A DNA stretch of 64,000 bases, from the NCBI RefSeq assembly GCF_022539315.1, contig NC_066316.1:9377501-9441500 (forward strand), in the 5' to 3' direction. This document shows positions 53,114-63,345 of the stretch, piece by piece (positions within the stretch are counted from its first letter, which is position 1; every line of letters starts with the position of its first letter). Below the pieces are notes generated by a model. The model had not been told where the DNA came from, made no database searches, and saw only the letters and a program-made list of their open reading frames with translations. Both the position numbers and the translations under genes were made by a program. Source of the DNA: Serinus canaria (lineage: Eukaryota > Chordata > Aves > Passeriformes > Fringillidae).

Positions 53114-53330
53114 CTGGCCCCGCCGCCGGCGGCGCCTCCCGCTGCGGCCGGCGCAGGCAGCGCATGCCCCACGTCCTTCAGTGCGGCTCGTCGGGCGCGG
53201 TGCCGCCGGCCCGGCGCGCTGCGGCTGCGGCTGTGGGACGGGCCGGCCCCGAGCGCATCCTACCCCTCGGAGCCGCGGCGGGCGGCGGGATTCGCCCACA
53301 ATGCACCGCGCGCCGCACCGACAGCATCAG
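53114..53330 (-). other. TTBK1: Candidate TTBK1 untranslated first exon (distal)
   Basis: Inside the CpG island, the minus strand reads CCAG followed by a donor GTGAGC at 53113-53108. A TTBK1 transcript must start upstream of the acceptor at 36564, and this is one of two strong minus-strand donors in the island. The 5' end of the exon is unknown; 53330 is only the approximate limit of the densest CpG sequence. No TATA box was seen, as is usual for CpG promoters. It might instead be a chance GC-rich donor. Confidence 0.4.
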
Positions 53331-53499
53331 CCTGACATCACCCGCGGGCCGTCCCCACCCGGCCGGGCCCGCCCCGGGCCCGCCTCCACCGTCAGCCGGC
53401 ACCGGGCACCGGCTGGCAGCACACGCGGCTGGGCACCGCAGCGCGCTGCGACTCCGCGCACTGGCGTGGGACTCGGCCAGAGACCGGGAACAGGAGCGA

Positions 53500-53980
53500 C
53501 ACGGTGCTACCACGTCCTGGGACCGGGAACGGCATCGGCAGTGCCAGCGCGATCGCGGGCCCTGCCAGGACGGGGACCGGTGCCCGTCTCTGCGCTGGTG
53601 GCATCAGCGCTTGCATCGCCAGCATGGCCCTGGGCGCTGCACTGCCCTGGGACCGGGGCCAGCGCTGGCACGGTCTGCACAGGGCCGGGTGACTGCACTG
53701 GTGGGACCAAGGCCAGAGCCAGCACATCTGCCTGAGGCTGGGCTTTGCATTGCACAGGGACTGGCAGCGTCACCACCGTGGGCCCTGTGCTGGCAGCGCA
53801 GTCAGCCTAGCAGTGCTGACCTGCAGCTTTTTACTCCAGTCCTCTGGGGCCAGGCCAAGAAAGGACTGGTGCACTACACTGCACTGCAAGTGGCAGCATC
53901 ACCACAGTCTGGCCAGGACACTACACTGGGACCAGGACCAGCACCACTGGCACTGGCCTGGGCACTGCACCACTAGGATC
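53500..53980. repeat. Degenerate GC-rich tandem repeat at the CpG island edge
   Basis: Recurring variants of GGGACCRGGRCCAGCRCYGGCAC and of GGGCACTGCAC are seen at about 53519, 53569, 53633-53668, 53865-53890 and 53927-53972. Copies are irregular in length, so this is an old, decayed minisatellite. It gives long open frames on both strands by its composition. Confidence 0.6.
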
Positions 53981-54568
53981 AGAACATTCCCCATCCATAC
54001 AGGGCCAGATCTTGCCCTGCCAGGGCTTGGAGCAAATCCAGTAACTCACAGCTGGGTGCAGCACTCAAAAGAGGCTCAGATGAGTGAGTTTGTCCCTGCA
54101 TGAAGCTGAGCACTGTGCCTGTCCCTGGGCAGGTTCCCTGTTCCCCTACCCTGAGGGGCACAGCTATGCCCCTGCTCCAGAGAGGTGCCATTCTCCTTGC
54201 TCCAGCTCACTGTGGATCATGTTGTACTTGAAGCAGAGATAAGCACGTGGCTCCTACAGATGTGCTGTGCAATGCTCATGGCTGTGCCTTCTTGTTCTCT
54301 TTTCACTGCAAATCATGCATATTCATGCCTCTGTCCCGAACTGTGGATGGGCACTGTTCTGAGCCTTATAACCCTTCAGAAAACATGCTGCAAGGGACAC
54401 TGCTGCCAGACCCTCCCTGCCACACTCTAATGCCTTCTCCCTGTCCTCATCAGAGTGTTCCCATCAGGCCCAGCCTTGTGTTGATCCATAGATGGAGGTT
54501 CCCATCTGTTAAAAAAGTGTATTTTATGATTGGCTTTTTGCAAATATTAAAATGAATATTATTTATGT
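53981..54568. other. Intergenic sequence
   Basis: Between the TTBK1 CpG island and the first solo LTR. No gene, promoter or repeat was recognised. Confidence 0.6.
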
Positions 54569-55063
54569 TGTGTTAGAAAGTTATGCTGTATTAATTCTCT
54601 TAAGTAGTGTGTTAAATATAGTTTTAGGTTATAAAAAAATGTTAAAATAGAAACTATGCTGTGTAAGATACTTTTTTAAAGAAAGGACTCACAGTGAGAT
54701 AGCAGACACAGGACACCTAAATCAGAGAAAAAGAATTTATTGCCCTCTTATCAAAAGGAACGAACTTCTTCCCGCCTCCAAGGCACTGTTAGGATTCAGA
54801 GGAAGAAGTTGACACTGACCAGACAGAATCCTGTGTTTGAATGGAATTTATGCATCATGGATGAGGTGTATGAATATGCAACAGGCTTGTGCTGCCCAGA
54901 AAGAGGTACCTGGACATCCGTAACTCTTTTTTTCTATTGTCTCATATTGTCCTAATTCAAATTGTCCAAATTATTATTACTCTAATTGTTTTACTATTTT
55001 ATAACCATTTTATTACTATTAAACTTTTAAAAATTTAAAACCAAGTGATTGGCATTTTTCACA
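54569..55063 (-). mobile_element. Solo ERV LTR (passerine type)
   Basis: About 495 bases with TGTGTTAGAAAG at the left and GGCATTTTTCACA at the right, recognised as a passerine ERV LTR (GAAGAAGTTGACACTGACC, GACAGAATCCTGTGTTTG, TTGTCTCATATTGTCCTAAT). On the minus strand it has TG...CA ends and AATAAA just after the GGGC at about 54744, so the orientation is minus. No internal viral sequence is present on either side, and no clear target duplication was seen. Confidence 0.85.
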
Positions 55064-56768
55064 CCATCTGTCTTGTGAGTGGGACATCACACCAGCTTCC
55101 ACAGTGCTGCTGTGCTCCCCCATCCCTTGTGGGACACACCTCCCAGCCAAGACTTTTCCCCCCACCAGAGCAGTCCCTTGGGGCCAGGGTAGTGATGGAG
55201 GGGATGTGTGCCAAGGCAGACATGCCTGTGCCAAGGCAGACCCAGCACAACCCTGGCCACCCCCAGCCACTCAGATCAGGCAGAACAGTGCTACCAGGCC
55301 CCCACAATGTTCCTCCACTGGCTGGAGCCCCCTGCAGTGAGGATTTGCTGCATGGAAGCATTCCACAGAGACTCCAGGGAATCTCTAGCCCTGCAGCAGC
55401 TCATCCTGCAGTTCCAGGGGTTAAGACACCCGCAGCTGCAGCTCATGCCAAGGTTCCTGTCACTCCAGGTTTATGATTAAGAGATAATTGGCAGTTGCTA
55501 TGTGGGCTCTCTGTGCTGCAGGTCAAGACCCCACCACTTGTATTCCCAAGCACTGGTTCTTGGTGCTGAATTGGTGAGGCAAAGGAAGTGGGGAAAACAA
55601 AATGAGGTGACGGAGCTGGTTTTCCCCAAGAGGTCATCATTTACTTCTCAGCATCCTTCAGATCTCTCTTTCACAGTGCTGCTGGAGCACCAAGCACAAA
55701 CCCAGCAGTAAACTGGGTTGAGCAACAGTACCAAGCTGGAAGGGATGGAAGGGTTTGATGCTGGAGCCTTTATTCCACCCTCAGGCTGGGCAGCCCCAAG
55801 TGCTGCCAAAGGGGAGATGTGGAGATTAATCAGCAAGGACTTTCTGAACAAAGCACATAGCAAACCCTGAGTGGGCTGCTGATGCAGGAGAGGAGCCAAA
55901 CGGGGAGGGAATTTCTGTGTTGATGGGTGTCAGCAGCAGCAGTGAATCCCTTTGGTTTGAAATCCAGTCTTGAGCAGAAAACTCTTGAGAATGAGACAGC
56001 TGATGGCCTGGCCTGTCCAAAAGCTGTCTAGTTATCTGGGTATTTTTAAGTATTGTTTTTCTCCCCTATCACTCATTGGGCATTTATTACACATTCATAA
56101 ATGGAAGTGCAGCAAATCTACATCTTTCACACAGTTTTGACCTTTGTTTCAGGTGTGACCAGATGTGAGCAGATCTGACAAAGATTCACATTCCAGATTA
56201 GCTCAGGTACTCAGCTCCTTCAAACCTGCTGCAGTTCCCGTTGCTTTGGACACAAGGTCTGTGCTCATCTGCTGAAGTGGTACCTGAGCAACTGCATTTT
56301 AGCTTTATTTCATCCTTGGTCTAAACCTCCCTTCTGCAGATGGAGCTGAATGGGCTTAGAAACCTGCTGGAACAGCCACCTGGGAACATGTCCAATTTAA
56401 TCTGCAGGCAGAAATGTAGCTGAAAATGATCAAAAGATTTTATTAAAATCTGGGTTAATTGTGGCTTGGGAGAATTTCTAACACAGACCAGCATGTGCTT
56501 TTGCTCTGTGGTGGTGTTTTTGCCTGGCCCTGACTTTCCTTGTGGAGTCAATATCAACTGGGTGCACACCATGTGAGAAGACCATTGGAAAGGACAGTTA
56601 GGAGCAGATCAGTGATAGCCAAGTGACAGTCCTGAATTCCTCAACTTTACTATTCTTCTTTTAAGGTCATTAAAAATAGGAAAAACAGAGGGATGAGCAA
56701 TTGAGAAACAGAATGTCTCATTGAATAAGTCTTTTATATACTGACAGTATTCTATTTGCAGGGTGCCC
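55064..56768. other. Intergenic sequence
   Basis: A moderately GC-rich stretch at 55080-55480 carries overlapping open frames on both strands (up to 143 codons) with no recognisable product. Imperfect direct repetition of TGCCAAGGCAGACATGCC / TGCCAAGGCAGACCCAGC occurs at 55208-55243. Nothing else was recognised. Confidence 0.55.
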
Positions 56769-57165
56769 TGTGGCAGGAAGGAATGATGAATCTGACTGCA
56801 TGTTCTCAGAAGGCTAATTTATTACTTTATGATACTATATTATATAAAGAATACTACACTAAACTACACTAAAGAATACAGAAAGGATATTAACAGAAGG
56901 CTTAAAAGATAATAATGAAAACTTGTGACTCCTTCCAGAGTCTCAACACAGCTTGACCTTGATTGGCCAATAAGTCAAAACAATTCACATGAGACCAATG
57001 AAACAACCCCCTGTAGGTAAACAATGCCCAAACACATTCCAAAGCAGCAAAACACAGGAGAAGCAAAACAGAAAATTACTGTTTTCCTTTTCTTCTGCGG
57101 CCTCTCAGCTTCCCAGGAGAAGAATCCTGGGCAAAGGGATTTTTCCAGAAAATATGACAGTGACA
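56769..57165 (-). mobile_element. Solo ERV LTR (common passerine ERVK-like family)
   Basis: TGTGGCAGGAAGGAATGATG at the left and TTTTTCCAGAAAATATGACA at the right are the termini of a very common passerine solo LTR. Read on the minus strand it begins TGTCA..., has a CCAAT box (ATTGGCCAATCAAGG near 56964), a TATA-like TTTATATAATATAG and AATAAA in GTAATAAATTAGCC, and ends CCTGCCACA. The inner right end may be 57159. In that case the flanks GTGCCC and GTGACA would be a mutated 6 bp target duplication. Confidence 0.88.
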
Positions 57166-59356
57166 CTGACAGGAATCAAAGATAAAGCCAATAAGTAACT
57201 GCTGGCAGCAGTTAAGAATAGGAGTAGAAAGATGTGGAAATTTGGGAGGTTTTGGGTTTGGGTTTTTTAAGAGTTTTTTGGGTTTTTTTTGCTACAGTTC
57301 TGTCAGCAGAACTCTCAGCCCCTACCCAACTGGCATTGCTCATCAGTGCCTGCCACAACACCAGCACAGAAAACCCTCAATGCAGGCCAAGATCTGCAGC
57401 TGTTCAGCAGCTGTGCCTATTACCTGCTGCAATCTCCTGCAGGGCAGTGAGATTGCCTGGCTGGTCTGGGAGACTGTGCCAGGAGGCTTGGCTGTAGCAG
57501 GGAGTGATTTCTTCTGCCTTGGCAGCCACGAACCTTTGGAAGCTGCCACACAGAGGTGGCATTTCCAGATGACAGTCACCAGGGTTCTCCAGAGCTGGGA
57601 ATGCCAGCATTCCTGTTGGTACTCCACAATGCTAGAGGGCCCTAGGAATGGAGAGAGACACAGGAAGCAATTCTGTGACCTGTCTTTTATCCAGCACCAG
57701 CCTTTCCTGGCACACTCAAAATACTTAAAAATGTACTGTAACACCCTTTATTCCTCAAAAAGTCAACAGACTGATGTGCCAGCCTTCACTCCCTTGTTCA
57801 GAAAGTCATGGGTAGAACAAGTAGGCATTGCAGAATCTCAGGGACTTTTTTCCTCTCTCCTCTTTTTGAGGCAAGAAAGGAGATTTGGGCTTGTGTTTGG
57901 GTTCAGCAACCCATCTCAATGGGGTGATCAGACTGGATTTGGGTTGTGTTGCTGCTGGCCATGGTTTTCTCTGAGGAAAAAGGCAGCCAAAATTTGAGAG
58001 CAGGGGATGTTCGGGTGAATCATGAGCAAAACAAAACTTGCTGGTAGAAGAGGAAAATCAGCCTTGGTGGAAGAAAACCAGAGAAAGGTTCCCAGATTTC
58101 AAAGGCTGCAAATGAAGCAGGTAAGCTTTACGGCCAAATATTCAAATTCATGCTTTTTTTTTTTTTTTGACAACTCGTTTGTTTTGTTTTGTAAAAAAAA
58201 GCATTCCTCTGAAATCCTGAAAGGGGTAGGACTTACTATGAGTCATCTTTGATAGGAAACTTTTTTTTGATAGGGCAATCCTTGGGGAAACCAAGTGAAA
58301 GCTGAAGTGCTCTCCGTGCCCCTGTCTGGCACCAGGTGGCACACGTGCTGCTGCTTGGAATTTAGGGCTTGGGCAAACCGAAAGTGACAGTCAAAACACA
58401 ACGTAGCAATATCGAACTGCAGCAGCCATGTGCTAATGCCAACTTTACAAGGAAATTAAAATTGTATTTATTCTTGCTTTTTGCCTATAAAACACAGTAA
58501 AAATTTCAGCAGTGTAAGAAAATCTCTCACAAAAATCCCAAAAAAGTGCCTGGTGATATATTTAGAACAAAAACCCACAAGTTGTTTCTACCACTGCCAG
58601 AAGATGCTTCATAGCATGAAGAGTTATTTCAAGTTTTTAATCTTGAACATGGAAATGTGTTTTGCCTACCCAAACCCTGGGGGTGAGTGGAGTTGGTGCT
58701 CAGGTAGTTTGGCACTTCTTAAGGATGCCCAGACCATGCCATTCTGAGCTTTCAGACTTTGTGCTGGGAGGCTGGACCAAGCTATCTAAAAAATTCGTGC
58801 CAGAAAGAAGCGTGTCTCTGCTATAGACAAGGAATTAACTCTGTGCTACCTGCTGTAAAACCTTACCACTCATTCTTGAGGGTTTGCACCATGAAGTCAG
58901 GGTGAAATCTGGTCCCTAGATTAATATAGAGGAAGAAGTGTGTTACCAAAGCCAGGGATTCCACGTTATGGTAATGATGGTGCTGGCAGGGCTGCCAAGT
59001 AAAAAATGGATGTGTACCCCGCTTAGAGACACCCACCCCATTTTGAGCAGAAGGGACAGGGTTAGGACCGCTGTGCGTTTGGTGGTGTACGAGGGCACAA
59101 TGTGTTTGCCACCTACCCAGGAGCACAAATACTGTCTGTGCATGAGGACGGTGCCACTGGCCGTGCTCACTTTGTGCTCAGTGGCCGGTAGATACGACAG
59201 CGACAGCGTGTGTGTGCCGAGAGCTGCTTTTTATGTTCAAGTGCCTGGCCGTACCTGGGCACCCCTGTCGTGGCGCTGAGGATGTGAACAGGGGCGCACC
59301 CCTGCCACAGGGCAAAGTGTTGGCTCTCTCTCTCCGGGTGCAGGCGGATCTCTCGG
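57166..59356. other. Intergenic sequence upstream of ACSS1
   Basis: Contains a G/T-rich patch with repeated GGGTTT-like blocks at 57244-57292 and a 15-base T run at 58154-58168. A 251-codon plus-strand frame at 57242-57997 has no recognisable domain and an unconvincing composition. No gene is called. Confidence 0.55.
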
Positions 59357-59547
59357 GGCGCTCCCGGGCGCAGGGTGTCCCTGGGTGCGGGCTGCTCTCG
59401 GGTGCTCCCGGAGGTATGGGGTGTCCCTGGGCACAGGGTGCTCCCAGGGGTGCCGGTGTCCCTGGGGACGGGGTGCTCCCGGGTGCGGGGTGTCCCTGGG
59501 TGCGGGCTGTCCCTGGGTGCGGGGTGTCCTCGGGCGCTCCCGGGGTG
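59357..59547. repeat. GC-rich minisatellite upstream of ACSS1
   Basis: An imperfect tandem array alternates GGTGTCCCTGGGTGCGGG-like and GGTGCTCCCGGG-like blocks. GTGTCC recurs at about 59375, 59421, 59456, 59490 and 59524, and G(T/C)GCTCC at about 59358, 59403, 59439, 59473 and 59534. The spacing is therefore about 35-46 bases for the compound unit. The G-rich strand has many GGG/GGGG runs. It lies 180-370 bases upstream of the ACSS1 ATG. Confidence 0.8.
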
Positions 59548-59614
59548 GGGGGGCTCGGGGTGCGGCGCTCCCGGAGCCGCCCCGCCGGGGCAGCCCCTCC
59601 CCGCAGGCGGTCTC

Positions 59615-59618
<4 letters not shown>

Positions 59619-59647
<29 letters not shown>
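59619..59647. repeat. (TC)n microsatellite
   Basis: Fourteen uninterrupted TC units plus one base, extended by further pyrimidine-rich sequence on both sides. It lies about 80 bases upstream of the ACSS1 ATG, so it is probably in the core promoter or 5'UTR. Confidence 0.95.
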
Positions 59648-59652
<5 letters not shown>

Positions 59653-59726
59653 TGGTTCGGTCGTTCCCTCTCGCCCTCCCGGTCCGGGCGGGCGCGGCGG
59701 GGACAGCGGTGCCGGGCTGTGTCCCC

Positions 59727-60021
59727 ATGGCTCTGGCCGCCGCCCGAGCGCGGACTCTGCGCGCCCTCAGCCGCCCGCGCCCCCCGGGCCGGGTTCCGGT
59801 GGCGGCCCGGAGCTGCTGCAGCGCGGCGGGGGCTCCCGGGGCGCTGCCGCCCGGCGGGTACCGGGCCTGGCAGGAGCGGGCTGCCCGCGACCCCGCCGCG
59901 TTCTGGGCGGACGTGGCGCGGGGGTGGCTGCGCTGGGACAGTCCCTTCCACACGGCCTGCCAGCCCGGCGAGACGGCTGGGTCCGCCCGCTGGTTCCTCG
60001 GCGGCCGCCTGAACGTCTCGG
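59727..60021 (+). CDS. ACSS1: ACSS1 exon 1: mitochondrial acetyl-CoA synthetase N-terminus
   Basis: ACSS1 is the mitochondrial matrix acetyl-CoA synthetase, converting acetate, ATP and CoA to acetyl-CoA. The exon encodes residues 1-98 and the first base of codon 99. Residues 1-49 contain no acidic residue and many Arg/Ala (first seven Arg by residue 28), as expected of a mitochondrial targeting peptide. The acetyl-CoA synthetase N-terminal domain follows, with the signature pieces YRAWQERAARDPAAFW, LRWDSPFHT and WFLGGRLNVS. The chosen ATG has G at +4 and starts the Arg-rich presequence; the frame is open further upstream, but only through repeat sequence. The donor is G|GTAAGG at 60021/60022, phase 1. 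The WFLGG-LNVS-VNCLDQH junction matches ACSS1 rather than ACSS2. Confidence 0.93.
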
Positions 60022-63000
60022 GTAAGGGGTCCCGGCCGCGCATCCCCCGCGCCCCGGCGGGGCCGCCGGGCTGGACGGGAGGCGTCCCGCGGGGAGAAGT
60101 TTCTCCATCGCCCGTTTTTGGGGGTGAAAACGAGGATTTCGGTTGGGCGGCGCTGGGAGGAAACAAGCCAGGAATTGCGAAATGCTGGAAGCGGGGAGAA
60201 AATCCGAAGCCGGGGTAACCCTGGCTAAGCCTCTTGCCCGGGCGCTGCTTCGCGGGCGGCCGCCCTTCGACCTGCGGAGATCGGCCCCGGGATGGGATGC
60301 CCAGTTTGGGCTCTGCCGGGTGCTGCTCGTGCTGGCTCAGGATGATCCACAGGTGGGGAACGGTCCCAGGCTTTCATGGCAGAAGCTGCAGGGATTTTTT
60401 TCTTTTTTTTCTTCTAAACGAGGATCTCGGTATTTTCCTCCAATTTCACCACTCAACATGAAACAAGTAAAATTTGCTGTGGCTGCCCTGACTCCCTCTG
60501 AGTTTTGTCCGTGCCATGTCTTGCCCTGAAGGCTCTTGTGTCCTCCTGTGCTTCATCCGCTGGGAGTGAGCTCCAGCCCCATCCAGGGTACCATGCAGTG
60601 ATGATGTATTTTAACAGGGATGAACATTTCTGACCTTCATTCCCTGCTCCTCGGGGAGGGCACTGGGGCACTGGTTCAGTAGTGCAGTAACTGTAACATT
60701 CTGGCCACTTTTTTTGACAGCCAAAAGAGAAAACTCTCCTCAGGTCTTCCAGAGAGCATAAGAGAGTGTCTCCTCCCAGGGGATGATGCCCAGCAGTGGA
60801 TCCCAAGCTTATGGAGATGTGTGTACAGCCCTGTGCCCAGCACCCAGCAATCAGAGGATTTCAGCCAGAGTTTTGTTAGCATTAATTGCTGTTGAAAGGA
60901 AGATCTTGTCTGAGCACAGCCTGTCAGGGATCTACTTCTTTCCTCTGTAGAGTGGGATCAACACTTTCTTCTGGATCCCATGGCAGATCTTTGATATCCA
61001 CATATTGCTTGGCCTTGGGTCTTGTTCCTCAGCAGACAGAAAATGCCACTTAAGTTTTTATTGCATACATAGAAGGAAATCTTAGGCCTTTGAAACAGAT
61101 GCACAGAATTAAGCAGGTTTGCTGTTGCTGGTTTTGTTTTCAAGTGTGGATGAAGGCAGTGTGGGGGGCACAGGAAGTGGGATTTTTTCAGTAGTTTGCC
61201 ACAGCCAAGTGGCTGCTTTTCTGTTAGGAGACTCTGATTTTGTCCTTTCACCTCCTGATTTGAACAGTGTCTGTGCAGAAACATGGCAACAGTTCAGGTC
61301 CCTGATCCAGAACATCCTGTGTGCACGTCTCCCAGCACAGCTGAACCATGAGCAACTGAATCATCTGATGCTCTTTGCTTGAGGGCCCTTGCAGAAGCAT
61401 TTTGAGGACCTGTGAGCTTCAGGGCTTCTGGACTTCTTGCCCTGTAACTCCTGGCCAGGAGAATAACCTGGCAAACTACTGCATTTCCCACCAGGACACA
61501 TTCTCAGGAGCTTGTCTTACTGACATTAATTGTTTCTGAGCAGTCAAGGAAGCCAGAAAATGTATGGAGAAACCAGTAGGGTGTAGTAGTAAGGAGGAGG
61601 TCACTAAATTCTATTTTGTAAAATGGGCAAAAGGCTCATGTAAGCCTAAGATCAGGAAGGAAATAATAGCACTTGGCTCTGGTTCACCTGCTGGTTCTTA
61701 CTGAACACAGGGCTAAATCTCCCACTTGGCTCAGCCAGGGCTTTCTGCTGCAGAAATTCCCTCTGAAGGCTGGTGTGGCTGCTCATGAGTAAGAAAAGTT
61801 GTTTGGGCAATGAATGCCATTTTGTGATGCAGTGTAGCGTGGCACTTTATGTGAGGCTGTAGCTGTGAGGAGCTTGGAGGTGGGAGTTGCTGCTTGTTGT
61901 TGCCACAGCAATGGACACAGGCAGAGGAAACGAGTGCATAGCTGCTTAAAAAATTCCCCACTAGAGCTTTTGTCCTCTTGTATTATATTAGGATGGCTTA
62001 AGAAATGGCTTTGTATTATTTTATAGTACTGCTGCTAGGTTTTGCATTAATGATAAAAGACTTTAAACAGCTGAAGAATGCTTTTTCAAATTTTTGAGGC
62101 TAACACTTGGTCTTGCAATGAAATGTGTTAAATTCAGAGGAATTTCTTTCTCTGTGCACCTTTAGGGGCTCATTCCCACCCCGTGTGGTGGTGTGGTGGT
62201 GTGATCACAGAGGAGCCAAAGCTACTACAGCCCACAGCGTTTTACAATTTATCTGGAAAAATGAAATCCTTTCCCATCAGAATTAATATTTCCAGGAAAT
62301 ATGGTCTGAAATCCAGCAATTTTTAAAAAGATTTTCTCTGAGTTATACAGCAGTGTCCATGACTGGTTGCCAGTTGAAATAAAGTAACTTCCTTTGAAAG
62401 ATTACGATGCAATAAGTAAGTGTCATATAGGCTTGGAATTAATATTTAACAAGGATGTTCTTTAACTATCAGGCAAGTTGCTACTGAACATGCAGGCAGG
62501 TTTCTTTTGTGGATTCTATACATTTCTTCAGGTTGGGTGCTCTCCCTAAGTCCTCCATTTCAAGTTGCTGAGGGGGAGAGAGATGCACCTTTAAAAGGGA
62601 ATTTTATACCTTTAAATTTTAGGAGGTGGAATACACAGCCTGAGACACATTAATCTTTCCCGTGGGTCTGAAAATTTGTGGATGTCTGAGCTTTGAGTTT
62701 ACCATAGATCCTACAGTTTTAGACAGTTTCAGTTAGCTGAGGTTCAGCTCTTTGTTATACCCTGGAACAAGAATGTTTCACACGAGCTTTAGTTAGAAAA
62801 TCCAAATGGTGCAGTGCTAAATAAGCCAGCTGGGGAAGACTGTCCGAGCTCTGTAGTGAAATGCTGCCCTGGGGAGCAAAAACATCAAAAGGGTGTCTTG
62901 CCTTTGTGCTGCTGGGGGCAGGGGAAGGATTTGGGCTGGCTTAAGTTTAGCCAGTGGAGCTAAATGGCTGAATTGAGCCATGAATTCAGGCCATGTCTGG

Positions 63001-63248
63001 ATTTGCCATGGTCTCTCATGGGTATCCATCTCTAAGGCCACTGTGCCAATCAAGTGTAGAATTTGTTGCATAGCTTTACTGGAGCTGCAAATGCTCTCAG
63101 TTCCTCTGTTATACATTAGTGTGTGTCTAGCAACCCAAAACCTGATGTTTCATCTTGCACTTGCTTGCTGTTGCACTTAACCCAGCTAGGTTTGCAAAGC
63201 ACCTTTCATATCTCCAGGCTTTGTTTAAAGCTTTGGGTTTTTTTTCAG
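60022..63248. other. ACSS1 intron 1
   Basis: 3.2 kb phase-1 intron. The first 300 bases are still CpG-rich. GTGGTGTGGTGGTGTG occurs near 62184-62200. No repeat family or additional exon was recognised. Confidence 0.85.
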
Positions 63249-63345
63249 TAAATTGCTTGGATCAGCACGTCGAAAAGTCTCCAGACAGAGTGGCTTTGAT
63301 TTGGGAGAGAGATGAACCCGGCACTGCAGTGCATGTCACATACAG
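63249..63345 (+). CDS. ACSS1: ACSS1 exon 2
   Basis: A 97 nt exon preceded by a T-rich tract ending TTTTCAG (63241-63248) and followed by the donor GTATGG at 63346. It completes codon 99 as Val and encodes VNCLDQHVEKSPDRVALIW and on to the VTYR stretch, ending two bases into an Arg codon. This is the part of the AMP-forming acetyl-CoA synthetase fold just before the first large nucleotide-binding subdomain, and matches mitochondrial ACSS1 closely. Catalytic motifs (the TSGSTG-type P-loop and the acetylatable Lys) are further downstream, outside the window. Confidence 0.94.

Larger units (their letters stand above)
52200..53500. promoter_or_regulatory. CpG island, probable TTBK1 promoter
   Basis: About 1.3 kb of very GC-rich, CpG-dense sequence stands out sharply from the AT-rich flanks. 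It contains many CCGCCC/GGGCGG (Sp1-type) boxes and no TATA box. It sits where the 5' end of the minus-strand TTBK1 gene must be. A CCAAT-like ATTGG occurs near 52834-52838 (plus strand). Divergent transcription is possible, but no plus-strand gene was recognised before ACSS1. Confidence 0.8.
59340..60330. promoter_or_regulatory. CpG island, probable ACSS1 promoter and exon 1
   Basis: GC-rich and CpG-rich sequence covers the ACSS1 first exon and about 400 bases upstream. It includes the GC minisatellite and CT tract described separately. No TATA box was seen near the expected start. The transcription start is not determinable from sequence alone but should lie between about 59550 and 59720. 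Confidence 0.75.

Noticed and set aside
52154..53976. Many long open frames (up to 295 codons) on both strands
   Set aside because: They lie in a CpG island where stop codons are rare, overlap one another in all frames, and show no known domain.
57242..57997. 251-codon plus-strand frame upstream of ACSS1
   Set aside because: No recognisable domain; it starts in a low-complexity G/T stretch and has no splice or homology support.
59178..60166. Minus-strand frames of 257 and 309 codons
   Set aside because: They are shadows of the ACSS1 exon 1 CpG island, and their Pro/Arg-rich repetitiveness comes from the minisatellite and CT tract.
63249..63345. Assignment to cytosolic ACSS2
   Set aside because: The VNCLDQHV and IWERDEPGT stretches and the Arg-rich acid-free N-terminus fit the mitochondrial ACSS1.
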